The position numbers were made by a program, and so were the translations under genes. From an uncultured Lachnospiraceae bacterium (GTDB taxonomy: Bacteria > Bacillota > Clostridia > Lachnospirales > Lachnospiraceae): a stretch of 64,000 nt of DNA. Shown piece by piece: positions 27,750 to 36,796 of the stretch (its first letter is position 1; every line of letters starts with the position of its first letter). The stretch is taken from NCBI GenBank assembly GCA_910586555.1, contig CAJUJY010000001.1, positions 62,001 through 126,000 of the forward strand. Direction: 5' to 3'. Under the pieces are notes generated by a model. That model was not told the DNA's origin and searched no databases. It saw nothing but the letters and a program-made list of their open reading frames with translations.

Positions 27750-28406
27750 TTACTCTCCAAATACAGCAATATAGTCCTTCTGGAACTTTGCAATGCCTTC
27801 TGTTGTAAGAGGGTGTTTTGTCATCTGTTCAATTACAGAATAAGGTACTGTTGCAATATCTGCACCTGCAAGGGCGCAGTCTGTAACATGGATTGGGTTA
27901 CGTACACTTGCAGATATAATCTCTGTTTCAATACCATAGTTATCAAAAATTTCTGTAATTGTCCTGATAAGTTCAACGCCTGTTACTGAAATATCATCAA
28001 GACGTCCAAGGAATGGTGATACATATGCTGCGCCTGCTCTTGCTGCAAGAAGTGCCTGGTTAGCAGTAAATATAAGTGTTACATTACACTTAATGCCTTC
28101 ACTTGAAAGCACTTTAGTAGCTTTTAAACCTTCTATTGTCATAGGGATTTTAACTACCATGTTTGGATGGAGCTTTGCAATTTCACGTCCTTCTGCAATC
28201 ATGCCTTCTGCGTCAACAGTTGTTGCTTTAACTTCACCACTAATTGGCCCGTCAACAATAGATGCTATTTCTTTTAAAACTTCTTCCTGGCTTCTTCCGC
28301 CCTCTTTTGCAATTAAAGAAGGGTTTGTTGTTACACCACAAATAACACCCATTTCATTTGCTTTCTTAATGTCCTCAATTTTAGCTGTGTCAATAAAAAG
28401 TTTCAT
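27750..28406 (-). CDS. Transaldolase / fructose-6-phosphate aldolase family
   Basis: A 218-residue short-form transaldolase (MipB/FSA-TalC group): MKLFIDTAKIEDIKKA start, GVTTNPSLIAKEG (about 24-36), and Schiff-base Lys in VVKIPMT (about 86). With the transketolase halves it completes sugar interconversion in the pentose phosphate pathway. Sequence alone does not separate transaldolase from F6P aldolase activity; operon context favours transaldolase. AGGAGG precedes the ATG and a good promoter lies upstream. Confidence 0.9.
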   Translation of the reverse strand: MKLFIDTAKIEDIKKANEMGVICGVTTNPSLIAKEGGRSQEEVLKEIASIVDGPISGEVKATTVDAEGMIAEGREIAKLHPNMVVKIPMTIEGLKATKVLSSEGIKCNVTLIFTANQALLAARAGAAYVSPFLGRLDDISVTGVELIRTITEIFDNYGIETEIISASVRNPIHVTDCALAGADIATVPYSVIEQMTKHPLTTEGIAKFQKDYIAVFGE

Positions 28407-28494
28407 ATCTTATCCTCCTAAAAATTTGTTGAGTAAATCTCCAGTAACTGGTTATTAGAGATACTGGATAGTTACGTTTACATTATATTAAAAT

Positions 28495-28523
28495 ATTATA
28501 CAACCTTTTAAAAAGCTGGTCAA
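28495..28523 (-). promoter_or_regulatory. Sigma-A promoter of the tal-tktN-tktC operon
   Basis: Minus strand TTGACC (28518-28523), 17-bp spacer, TATAAT (28495-28500), about 90 bp before the transaldolase start. Confidence 0.8.
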
Positions 28524-28597
28524 CCACTTACCACAAATAAATCACATCTGTTCATGAATTTTTAGCCTGGTTAAGACAGTATTTTATAAATACACTT

Positions 28598-28691
28598 TTT
28601 AACCTGATTAAGCCAGATCTTTAAAATTCACGCTTCTTAAGCGGCGGGTTTGGTTTGCCAGTGCTTTAAAAGCGGCAATAAGGCTGGTTTG
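28598..28691 (-). repeat. Diverged member of the structured element family, copy D
   Basis: The plus strand shares blocks with the reverse complement of copy A: TTAACCT.ATTAAG, CGCTTCTTAAGCGG.GGGTTT, and AAAGCGGCAAT.AGG, in the same order but about 60 bp shorter. It aligns closely with copies E (43468-43557) and C (46269-46362). It ends two bases before the stop of the 28693-30546 gene. Confidence 0.75.
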
Positions 28692-28692
28692 C

Positions 28693-30546
28693 TTAACTAA
28701 ACCAGAAACCCTTCCAGTCATATTTATATACCCTGTATAAATCCTGTTTTATTGTAAATTCTTTAATAAGCCTTCCGGCTGTATCAGTTTCCATAAACTT
28801 ATTATTGCTGGCATTGCAGTATATATAGACATTATCTGTCTTTGTAATATTGCCTTCATCTTTTGTTTTACTAAACCCTTTTGTTTCCTTGCGTATATAT
28901 GTCCCTGCTGTTTCATCTATAAGGTATTTGTAATAATATGATTTATTATTATTAACTGCATTAACCCCTGAATTATTGTTAAGCATTGTTAAATAATACT
29001 GCCCGTCTGTAAGTGAAGATGGTTTTTCATAAAGCATTGCATTTTGTCCTGCCTGTGAAGCAAAAAGTTCATGCTGTTTCTTTGGTTTTTCAAGTATGGA
29101 GTCTACTACTGGTGTTTCTTCAGGCTGTGGTGTGGCATCACCTTCAAGTGCTTTTACTAACACTTTCTTTTTAAGGTTCTTATAATTATTCCATATGCTT
29201 TTATCTGATATAATATAATCTATCTTTGGCATAAGGCTGTTTACATTGCTTACTTTAAATATGCTTGAAAGGGCCTGTGAGCTTACAAGAAGCTGGTTTG
29301 TGCCTGTTACTTGTACTGAATTTAAATCTATCCATGAAGGTGCTTTCTTTTTTGCCTTTTTAACAGCATTTTTATAAACTGAAGGCAGCAGTGTATTCAT
29401 ATCAAGTGCGGCCCCTGATTTACCACTTTCAAGTTCCACCTTAACAATACAACTGTTTTTAACAGCCTTTTTCCTGTAAGGGGCAGCTATTACATATAGG
29501 TTTCCAAAACCGTCATATGCAAATTCCCCACTTTGTTTATAACCATTAAGTTTATAAACCTTTGTTACCTGTCCAAGAGCATTTACAAGTGCAATTTTAT
29601 CATCTGCACATGCATATACAATACCATCATATATTGTCTGTATATTCCTTCCACAATAACCGTCTAATGGTATTTCCCCTCTTAATACACCTGAATTATC
29701 ATATAATAATATTGCATAATTTTTTATACGTTTCCATACCGTTTTTTTCACACGCCTTGTAACTTTCCTGCCATTTTTCTTAACCTTTCTGGTAATAATG
29801 CGTGTAGTCTTTACCCTTTCGCCTTTGCCATCTGAAAATACAGTATAAAGGCCGTTACTAAGCTTGCTTTTGCTGCGCCCGTCGCTGCCATTAATAACTA
29901 CCTGTGCACCCATGCTGCTTTCTGGCATATCAATCCTGTATGTAAATGAATTAGAAAGTTCATCTTTTCCATTATAAAACTTCATTACAATATAATTAGT
30001 TTTGCCTGGAACAAGCCCAATTAACTGGTATTCGTGTTCCTTGGACAGTTTCCCATGTGAATAATTAACAAGTGTACGTGTAAAATCAGGTATGTTTTTA
30101 TCCTTTACGGAAATTGTATAACGGCAATAACACTTTCCATTTGTATTAAAATAAACATAAAGGGAATTATTATTTGTGCCATATGGGTTGTATGCCCATA
30201 ATGCTGAAGCTGGCGTGTACTTTCCTGCCCTTTTCTTAATATCTGTAAGGGTTTCCTCTGCCTTTGCTGAACGGCCTGTATTATAAATATCCCCTTTGGA
30301 CGGGTAGTCAATGGTTACAACATTTTTATTATTTCCCGACATATAAAGCTGGATTATATCTAGTTCCTCCGCTGTTTCTGCTGCCTTTATCCCCTGGTAT
30401 TCCTGTAAATCCCTTTCTTCATCAAGCACAGCTTCTTCCTGCTTTTCCATTTTATTTGAAATATCATTCATTTTCCATAAAAAAGCCCCTGTTGCTGCTA
30501 TCATTATAATACTAGTAACCAGAATTGTAATAAGCTTTTTCTTCAT
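28693..30546 (-). CDS. Arylsulfotransferase-fold membrane-anchored protein, probably not catalytic
   Basis: A 617-residue protein with an N-terminal membrane anchor (about 5-25), a coiled stretch, an N-terminal beta-sandwich (about 95-210), and a beta-propeller (about 225-617) that follows the ASST (aryl-sulfate sulfotransferase) pattern: WIDLNSVQV at about 395 and SQAGQNAML at about 495 correspond to the H-INSV and GQHAP regions. In the enzymes these carry catalytic His; here they are Leu and Asn. A Lys/Arg-rich insert (about 250-275) is unusual. It follows the thioesterase gene by 15 bp. The family call is moderate; loss of activity is inference. Confidence 0.5.
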   Translation of the reverse strand: MKKKLITILVTSIIMIAATGAFLWKMNDISNKMEKQEEAVLDEERDLQEYQGIKAAETAEELDIIQLYMSGNNKNVVTIDYPSKGDIYNTGRSAKAEETLTDIKKRAGKYTPASALWAYNPYGTNNNSLYVYFNTNGKCYCRYTISVKDKNIPDFTRTLVNYSHGKLSKEHEYQLIGLVPGKTNYIVMKFYNGKDELSNSFTYRIDMPESSMGAQVVINGSDGRSKSKLSNGLYTVFSDGKGERVKTTRIITRKVKKNGRKVTRRVKKTVWKRIKNYAILLYDNSGVLRGEIPLDGYCGRNIQTIYDGIVYACADDKIALVNALGQVTKVYKLNGYKQSGEFAYDGFGNLYVIAAPYRKKAVKNSCIVKVELESGKSGAALDMNTLLPSVYKNAVKKAKKKAPSWIDLNSVQVTGTNQLLVSSQALSSIFKVSNVNSLMPKIDYIISDKSIWNNYKNLKKKVLVKALEGDATPQPEETPVVDSILEKPKKQHELFASQAGQNAMLYEKPSSLTDGQYYLTMLNNNSGVNAVNNNKSYYYKYLIDETAGTYIRKETKGFSKTKDEGNITKTDNVYIYCNASNNKFMETDTAGRLIKEFTIKQDLYRVYKYDWKGFWFS

Positions 30547-30561
30547 TTTAGTATTTTCCTT

Positions 30562-30990
30562 TCACTGTTTTATTACTATTTCTTTAAACTGGCTGTATAA
30601 ACCAGGATAAAGCTTTTTCATTCTGAATGGCTTCATGTTTTTATCCAGGAAGCAATGCCCTGTATGTCCTTTTGTACACAGCCTGCCATCACCTTCCTTA
30701 TATATTTCATAAGAAAGTTCCATTTTTATTCCATCAAATTTTGTAACCTGTGAATGTACTTCAATGCTGTCATTATAATACAGTGGCACAAGGTAGTGGC
30801 ATTCTGCTGACAAAACTGGTATAATAATCCCCATTCCTTCTATATCTGCATAACCAAGACCTTCTTTATCCATCATGTCAAGCCTTGCTTCTTCAAAAAG
30901 CCTTATATAATTTGAATGGTGTATTATGCCCATCTGGTCTGTTTCATAATAATTCATCTTGCGTTTATATATTGCATGTTTTCCTTCCAT
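30562..30990 (-). CDS. Acyl-CoA thioesterase, YbgC/4HBT family
   Basis: A 142-residue single hot-dog domain with the family motif YETDQMGIIHHSNY (about 15-28), where the Asp and His-containing loop form the active site, followed by RLFEEARLDMM. It hydrolyses short-chain or hydroxybenzoyl-type acyl-CoA thioesters in relatives; substrate here unknown. GGAGG precedes the ATG. Divergent from the ABC-F gene. Confidence 0.9.
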   Translation of the reverse strand: MEGKHAIYKRKMNYYETDQMGIIHHSNYIRLFEEARLDMMDKEGLGYADIEGMGIIIPVLSAECHYLVPLYYNDSIEVHSQVTKFDGIKMELSYEIYKEGDGRLCTKGHTGHCFLDKNMKPFRMKKLYPGLYSQFKEIVIKQ

Positions 30991-31008
30991 GATTAATCCT
31001 CCATAAAT

Positions 31009-31042
31009 TTGACATGTACCATAATAAAGTATATCATATAAT
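31009..31042 (+). promoter_or_regulatory. Candidate promoter of the ABC-F gene
   Basis: TTGACA (31009-31014), 17 bp, TATCAT (31032-31037); an overlapping TATAAT at 31037-31042 would need a 22-bp spacer. Confidence 0.5.
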
Positions 31043-31187
31043 TTAACTAATGTTTAGAGTTTTTTTCACCTGGACACATATATTTCGCAAATTTTCTATA
31101 CTGCCATATATGCCTGCCTGTTTTAGTGCAGTGTGGCTAATATAACCAGGATAACCAATTATAATTGTAATTATATGGAGGCTTGTT

Positions 31188-33014
31188 ATGAATTTAATTA
31201 CTGCAAAAAACCTTACACACACATATACAGGACGGCTTCTTTTTGATGACGCCTCTTTTTATCTTAATGATAATGAAAAAGCTGGCATTATTGGTATAAA
31301 TGGTACTGGCAAGTCTACCCTTTTAAAAATAATTGCTGGCATTGTAACCCCGGACCAGGGTATAGTTACTACCATGCAGAACCTGCGCATGGGCTATCTT
31401 CCCCAGAATCCTGTATTTGCTAAAGGAATGTCTGTACTTGATGCCTCCCTTCCTTTAAAAGATGATATTGCAGATGAACCCTCTGCTTTTATTCCACAGG
31501 CTAAAAGCCTGCTTGGAAAGCTTGGGATTATAAATTTAGCAAAAGATATAACAACACTTTCAGGCGGACAGAAAAAAAGGATTGCCCTTGTACGTACTAT
31601 ACTTACACCTGCTGATGTGCTTATACTTGATGAGCCAACTAACCATTTAGACGGGTCAATGGCACAGTGGCTTGAAGAATATCTTGTAAATTACAATGGC
31701 GGGATTATAATGGTTACACATGACAGATATTTCCTTGACAGTGTAACAAACCGGATAATTGAAATTGATAAAGGCCATTTATACAGCTATAACTGTAATT
31801 ACCTTGGGTTTATAGAACGTAAGGCAGAGCGTGAAGAAATGGAGCGTGCTTCGGAACGCAAACGCCAGAGCATACTACGCAATGAAATTGCATGGATAAA
31901 ACGTGGTGCACGTGCACGTTCTACAAAACAGAAAGCACATATTGCCCGTTATGAAGCATTACGTGATACAAAAGCACCCGTAACTGATGCCACAGCACAA
32001 ATAAGTTCTGTATCTTCAAGACTTGGCAGGACTACAATAGAACTTGGAAATATCTGCAAATCATTTGACGGGAATGTTATAATAAAAGATTTTACCCATA
32101 TATTCCTGCGTGGCAGCCGCACTGGTATAATTGGTGCTAATGGCTGCGGCAAATCTACACTTATGAATATTATTTCAGGAAAACAAGAACCAGACAGCGG
32201 TGAGGTTACTATAGGGCAGACTGTAAAGATTAGTTATTTTGCACAGGAAAATGCATCACTTGATGATTCAATGCGTGTAATTGATTATATACGTGAAGGC
32301 GGGGAAGTTATAAAGACAAATGAGGGCACTGTTAGCGCATCTGTAATGCTTGAACGCTTCCTTTTTGCTCCAGAACAGCAGTATTCACTTATTGGCAGGC
32401 TTTCAGGCGGTGAAAAACGCAGGCTTTATCTTTTAAGGATACTTATGGAAGCACCAAATGTACTCCTTCTTGATGAACCAACCAATGACCTTGATATTAC
32501 AACACTTGCAATACTTGAAGATTACCTGGATACATTTGACGGCATTGTAATAGCAATTTCACATGACAGGTACTTCCTTGACCGTATAGCAACAAGAATT
32601 TTATCATTTGAAGGCAGTGGGGTAATAAAACAATATGAAGGCGGGTATACAGATTATATTAATGCCTCTGGCAGGGAATTTCCGGCTTATAATCCAGGCA
32701 CTGGCATAAAAGAAACCAGTAAACCACAAGAAACTACTAAAACAGTAAACCGTGATAACTGGAAAGACGGGCAGGAAAAAAAGAAAAAGATGTCATATAA
32801 AGAACAAAGGGAATATGAAACTATAGAAGATGACATTGCAAGGCTTGAAAATGAACTGGAAAATATAGAAAAAGAGATTTTAAAGTATTCACATGACTTT
32901 GTAAAATTAAATGAACTGTCTGCAAAAAAAGAAGAACTTTCAAATAACCTTTCTGAAAAAATGGACAGATGGATGTATCTGGAGGAACTGGCACAGGAAA
33001 CTGCAAACAGGTAA
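31188..33014 (+). CDS. ABC-F family ATPase
   Basis: A 608-residue cytosolic protein with two ABC cassettes: Walker A GINGTGKST (about 36) and GANGCGKST (about 318), signatures LSGGQKKR and LSGGEKRR, Walker B LILDEPTNHLD and LLLDEPTNDLD. The cassettes are joined by a basic P-site-type linker with KRGARARSTKQKAH (about 237), and a coiled-coil tail closes the protein (about 540-608). No membrane domain. ABC-F proteins act on the ribosome; some give antibiotic resistance, but this Uup/YdiF-like layout suggests a housekeeping role. GGAGG precedes the ATG. Confidence 0.9.
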   Translation: MNLITAKNLTHTYTGRLLFDDASFYLNDNEKAGIIGINGTGKSTLLKIIAGIVTPDQGIVTTMQNLRMGYLPQNPVFAKGMSVLDASLPLKDDIADEPSAFIPQAKSLLGKLGIINLAKDITTLSGGQKKRIALVRTILTPADVLILDEPTNHLDGSMAQWLEEYLVNYNGGIIMVTHDRYFLDSVTNRIIEIDKGHLYSYNCNYLGFIERKAEREEMERASERKRQSILRNEIAWIKRGARARSTKQKAHIARYEALRDTKAPVTDATAQISSVSSRLGRTTIELGNICKSFDGNVIIKDFTHIFLRGSRTGIIGANGCGKSTLMNIISGKQEPDSGEVTIGQTVKISYFAQENASLDDSMRVIDYIREGGEVIKTNEGTVSASVMLERFLFAPEQQYSLIGRLSGGEKRRLYLLRILMEAPNVLLLDEPTNDLDITTLAILEDYLDTFDGIVIAISHDRYFLDRIATRILSFEGSGVIKQYEGGYTDYINASGREFPAYNPGTGIKETSKPQETTKTVNRDNWKDGQEKKKKMSYKEQREYETIEDDIARLENELENIEKEILKYSHDFVKLNELSAKKEELSNNLSEKMDRWMYLEELAQETANR

Positions 33015-33017
33015 TAT

Positions 33018-33051
33018 AAAAATACTGGCAGCTAATATATAACTGCCAGTA
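33018..33051. terminator. Terminator between ABC-F gene and chemoreceptor
   Basis: TACTGGCAG (33023-33031) pairs with CTGCCAGTA (33043-33051). Five T follow on the minus strand, few on the plus strand, so it best suits the chemoreceptor transcript. Confidence 0.6.
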
Positions 33052-33060
33052 CCTTAAAAT

Positions 33061-33150
33061 ATATACTTCTTAATTGACAGGCCTGGTTTACCAGTGCTTG
33101 CTGGTAATTTTTGATTACTTGCAATACAGGTTGCAAGTATAATTTGGCTG
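33061..33150. repeat. Hairpin-rich intergenic segment, possible element relative H
   Basis: It holds TTACCAG/CTGGTAA (33088-33107) and the perfect ACTTGCAA/TTGCAAGT (33117-33138) stems. Its CTTCTTAA and TGGTTTACCAGTGCTT blocks match copy D (28598-28691) in order. It lies just behind the chemoreceptor stop. Confidence 0.45.
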
Positions 33151-33161
33151 CTTTTATACTT

Positions 33162-34868
33162 TTATTCCCTGAAAGTAAATACTGAAACCATATTGTTAAA
33201 TTCAGTTACCTGTGCTGTCAGTTCCTCACTTGTTGCTGATGTTTCCTGTGCTACGGCTGAATTGCTCTGTACAATTTCTGCAATTCTTTCTATAGCCTGG
33301 TCTGCCTGCTGCATACTCTCTGCCTGTTCAAGCGATATTTCTTTCATCTTCCTTGCACTGTCTGCAACCATCTTCACACCATCTACTACTTCTTTTAATG
33401 AAATAGAAGCTTTTGTTGCATTATTACTTCCCTCTTCTACTTTATTAATAGCAGTTTCTATAAGTGATTTTGAATCTACCGCTGACTTTGCACTTTGTTC
33501 TGCAAGAGTCCGTATCTGGTCTGCAACTACTGCAAATCCTTTTCCTGCATCTCCAGCCCTTGCAGCTTCAATAGAAGCATTTAACGACAATAAGTTGGTC
33601 TGGCTTGCAATATCTTCAATCTGTACAATAATCTCTCCAATTTTTTCAGATGCTTCACTGATACGGAGCATAGCATCCATCATTGCTTCCATATCCTCAC
33701 GGCTGTTCTCTGCCATATCTGCATATTTACGTGCTTCATTGTATGATTTCTCCAATTCATCAGCCGTTGTCTTAATACCATTGCTCAGTTCATCAACTGT
33801 TGCCTGCATCTCTTCAACTGCTGCTGCCTGGTCAGTTGCACCTTCTGCTACAGACTGTGCTGCTTCTGCAAGATTTGTAGAACCTGTAAGTACCTGCCCT
33901 GAAGCATCGCTTACACCCTTAATTGTAGTATCTATCTGGCGGTTCATCTTTCTCATTCCTGTAAGTAAAACCTGGAATGCACCCATATATTCTTCTTCAC
34001 ATTCTGTCATGACTGCAAAATTCCCTTCTGCCATTTCATTAAGCAGCCTGCCAGAGTCTGTAATTATATCCCTGATTCTTTCAGACATAATTGATAACCC
34101 TTTAACAAGCTCTGCAATCTCATCTTCAGTTTCAACTACTGGAAGTGATGAGTCTATATCCCCCTCAGCAAATGTAATAAACCTGTTCTTCAGTTCAACC
34201 AGAGGTTTTTCAATACTTTTTGATATTACTGTTGAAAGTTTAGCTGAATAAAGTATAATGACAATAATAACAACTGCAATTACTGCAAATGAAATATAAA
34301 GCAGCACTTTATTAAATGCCCTTTCATCCTTACCTTCTTTTAAATTTAATGCCATCAGGCTTTCCAGCGCATCATCAAGTGCATCATACTTTGGTGCAGC
34401 CTCTTCTACCATCATTTTTTGCGCCATTATACACTGTTCTTTATCAGTAGTTGCCCCTAATTCAGCAGCTTGGGCATCAATTTCCTTATACTCTGCCCAT
34501 GCTTTATCAATGGCTTCCATACAAGCCATTCCTTCCTTTGTTATCATTGTAGCACGTACTGGCTCTAACAGGGCTTCAAAATTAGCAACAGCCTCGTCAT
34601 GCTGTTCCTTCACGACATTAATCAGCTCTTCTGTTTCATATCCGACAATTCCTCTTGTAGAAGACCTTACCTCTGCTGATTCATTCATTACTAATGCTAT
34701 ATCCCCCTGTGGATATGCATAGTAGTCAAGAACTTTCTCATACTTGCTTGCTGTGTAAAGAATAACTGCCATAATCAGGATGGATAACACCCCAAAAATT
34801 AAAATAATCTGCGTAAAAGCACTCTTTAAACGCTTTCCAATATTCATCTTGCCAAGTTTCTTAAACAT
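33162..34868 (-). CDS. Methyl-accepting chemotaxis protein
   Basis: A 568-residue chemoreceptor: TM1 (about 14-37), a four-helix-bundle ligand domain outside the cell (about 40-185), TM2 (about 188-210), HAMP (about 212-265), and the cytoplasmic signalling hairpin (about 300-568) with the conserved tip IEDIASQTNLLSLNASIEAA and AGDAGKGFAVVADQIR. It should pass signals to CheA via CheW/CheV. Ligand unknown. GGGAGAGG precedes the ATG; a sigma-A promoter lies 130 bp upstream. Confidence 0.95.
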   Translation of the reverse strand: MFKKLGKMNIGKRLKSAFTQIILIFGVLSILIMAVILYTASKYEKVLDYYAYPQGDIALVMNESAEVRSSTRGIVGYETEELINVVKEQHDEAVANFEALLEPVRATMITKEGMACMEAIDKAWAEYKEIDAQAAELGATTDKEQCIMAQKMMVEEAAPKYDALDDALESLMALNLKEGKDERAFNKVLLYISFAVIAVVIIVIILYSAKLSTVISKSIEKPLVELKNRFITFAEGDIDSSLPVVETEDEIAELVKGLSIMSERIRDIITDSGRLLNEMAEGNFAVMTECEEEYMGAFQVLLTGMRKMNRQIDTTIKGVSDASGQVLTGSTNLAEAAQSVAEGATDQAAAVEEMQATVDELSNGIKTTADELEKSYNEARKYADMAENSREDMEAMMDAMLRISEASEKIGEIIVQIEDIASQTNLLSLNASIEAARAGDAGKGFAVVADQIRTLAEQSAKSAVDSKSLIETAINKVEEGSNNATKASISLKEVVDGVKMVADSARKMKEISLEQAESMQQADQAIERIAEIVQSNSAVAQETSATSEELTAQVTEFNNMVSVFTFRE

Positions 34869-34999
34869 CTTTTAACCTCTCCCTTACTTCTAAAATTTTA
34901 ATTTTTTAAACTTCACTGATGTATTAAGAAGCTGGTTTATAGTTATTATTCCTATATTTAATAATTAACGGTTCCCATCCACATTAATACACTTATTTA

Positions 35000-35028
35000 A
35001 TAGTACCATCACCTATCCAGATTTTCAA
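35000..35028 (-). promoter_or_regulatory. Promoter of the chemoreceptor gene
   Basis: Minus strand TTGAAA (35023-35028), 17-bp spacer, TACTAT (35000-35005); leaves a 5' leader of about 125 nt. Confidence 0.7.
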
Positions 35029-35067
35029 GTATTTTCTCATGATAACCAGGTTAAACCCATTTTTCCA

Positions 35068-35096
35068 TTGACACCCAGACAAATATATGATAGATT
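35068..35096 (+). promoter_or_regulatory. Promoter of the cold-shock gene
   Basis: TTGACA (35068-35073), 17-bp spacer, TAGATT (35091-35096), giving a leader of about 62 nt before the ATG at 35165. Confidence 0.7.
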
Positions 35097-35164
35097 AAAT
35101 ATGTTGTAGCTTTGTCAAGGTACAAAGCGTTTTAATATTTTTTCAGTTTTTAGGAGGCATTATA

Positions 35165-35365
35165 ATGAAAGGTACAGTTAAGTGGTTTAACGCAAAAAAG
35201 GGATTTGGATTTATTTCAGATGAAACAGGCAAAGATGTGTTTGTACATTTTTCAGCGCTCCAGATGGATGGTTTCAAAGTCCTTGACGAAGGCGAAGCTG
35301 TTGAGTTCGATGTTGTGAACGGGGAGAAAGGTCCACAGGCTTCTAACGTAGTAAAAGTTGGTTAA
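35165..35365 (+). CDS. Cold-shock protein, CspA/CspB family
   Basis: A 66-residue OB-fold RNA chaperone with RNP1 KGFGFIS (about 12-18) and RNP2 VFVHFSA (about 26-32) intact, and the usual length. It binds single-stranded nucleic acids and melts mRNA structure. TTAGGAGG precedes the ATG, and a strong terminator lies downstream. Confidence 0.97.
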   Translation: MKGTVKWFNAKKGFGFISDETGKDVFVHFSALQMDGFKVLDEGEAVEFDVVNGEKGPQASNVVKVG

Positions 35366-35475
35366 TGGCTTCCGGTTTTTACTTTGCGTGTTATAATCAA
35401 TGCGTGGATTCATCTTAATTTTTATATAAAGAGATTTATTTTAAAAGTTTTTTGATTTTCAGACAGGGTTATAAC

Positions 35476-35510
35476 AAAACAGGGACTGGTTAAACAGTCC
35501 CTGTTTTTAT
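35476..35510. terminator. Bidirectional terminator
   Basis: AAAACAGGGACTG (35476-35488) pairs perfectly with CAGTCCCTGTTTT (35495-35507) around a 6-nt loop, with T runs on both strands, between the converging cold-shock and U32 genes. Confidence 0.9.
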
Positions 35511-35527
35511 TGAATAAAATAACTATA

Positions 35528-36772
35528 TTAACCAGCCTGGCCTGCCTTTATACGGATTATATCCATTCCATCCACCGCCCCGTCAAATAAAACTTCTATA
35601 TTCTGTCCAGGATGCGGGCAGTTTTCAATATGTGTCCCCTTTTCATCCCTCATATCTTTTACACATGCAGTAATATCTTTTCCCGATGGTTTCATAATTT
35701 CAACTATATCACCAACACAAAATTTATTTTTCTGCACAAGTGGTATATAGCCATCTTCTGACGGCTTCCCTGCAATCCCAAGATAAGTATATCCCTGTAC
35801 ATATGTGTTATTATCATAAATCTGTGTATCATGTGTAGCAGGACCGTAGAAAAATCCTGTTGTAAACTGCCTGTAAGTGCATTTGGAAATTTCCTGCATA
35901 TAATAATCCAGGCGTGATTTATAAAGATCTTCTGACTGGAAATAGTCATCTATTGCCTGCCTGTAAGTCCTTGCCACATCTGCTACATAAAGTGCAGTCT
36001 TCATTCTCCCTTCTATCTTAAAACTGTCAATTCCTGCTTCTATAAGGTCTGGAATATGCCCTATCATACATAAATCTTTGGAATTAAATATATAAGTGCC
36101 TCTTTCATTCTCTTCTACAGGAAGATACTCCCCTGGACGGCTTTCTTCCATTATATAATATTTCCAGCGGCATGGATGGGTACATGCACCAAGGTTTGCA
36201 TCCCTTCCAGTAAAATAATTGCTTAAAAGACACCTGCCTGAATAAGATATGCACATAGCACCATGTACAAACACTTCTATCTCAAGGCTTTCCGGGATAT
36301 TATGCCGTATCTGTTTTATTTCTTCTATTGAAAGTTCCCTTGCTGCCACTACCCTTTTTGCGTCCTGTTTGTGCCAGAAAAGGTATGTCATGTAATTAAC
36401 ATTATTTGCCTGTGTGCTTATATGGATTTCTATTCCAGGGCATACCTCCTTTGCAATGGAAAATACCCCTGGATCAGAAATAATAAGTGCATCAGGCTTC
36501 ATTTCCTTTAACTCAGAAAAATACTGGCGCACACCATCTAAATCCCTGTTATGTGCTGTTATATTGGCTGTTACAAATACCCTTTTTCCATGCATATGTG
36601 CAAACTTTATGCCTTCTTCCATATCTTCCTTTGAAAAATTCTTTGCTTTTGCACGCAGGCCATACATTTCACCACCAATATATACTGCATCAGCACCATA
36701 TGTTACAGCAACCTTAAGCACTTCAAGGCTGCTTGCTGGCACTAAAAGTTCAGGTTTTCCATTTGCTAACAT
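35528..36772 (-). CDS. Peptidase U32 family protein, TrhP-like
   Basis: A 414-residue protein that starts PELLVPASSLEVLKVAV, with the signature EVFVHGAMCISYSGRCLLSN (about 165-185) and Cys residues in GACTHPCRWKYY (about 200) expected to hold an Fe-S cluster. TrhP/YrrO proteins take part in prephenate-dependent hydroxylation of tRNA wobble uridine. The next gene upstream is a TrmR-like methyltransferase that acts on the product, as in Bacillus yrrMNO, which supports the call. GGAGG precedes the ATG. Confidence 0.85.
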   Translation of the reverse strand: MLANGKPELLVPASSLEVLKVAVTYGADAVYIGGEMYGLRAKAKNFSKEDMEEGIKFAHMHGKRVFVTANITAHNRDLDGVRQYFSELKEMKPDALIISDPGVFSIAKEVCPGIEIHISTQANNVNYMTYLFWHKQDAKRVVAARELSIEEIKQIRHNIPESLEIEVFVHGAMCISYSGRCLLSNYFTGRDANLGACTHPCRWKYYIMEESRPGEYLPVEENERGTYIFNSKDLCMIGHIPDLIEAGIDSFKIEGRMKTALYVADVARTYRQAIDDYFQSEDLYKSRLDYYMQEISKCTYRQFTTGFFYGPATHDTQIYDNNTYVQGYTYLGIAGKPSEDGYIPLVQKNKFCVGDIVEIMKPSGKDITACVKDMRDEKGTHIENCPHPGQNIEVLFDGAVDGMDIIRIKAGQAG

Positions 36773-36796
36773 AGCTCCTCCATTCTGCCATATTTA

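Noticed and set aside
33193..34251. A 352-codon plus-strand ORF opposite the chemoreceptor
   Set aside because: The chemoreceptor frame has TM, HAMP and signalling motifs; the antisense frame shows only shadow composition.
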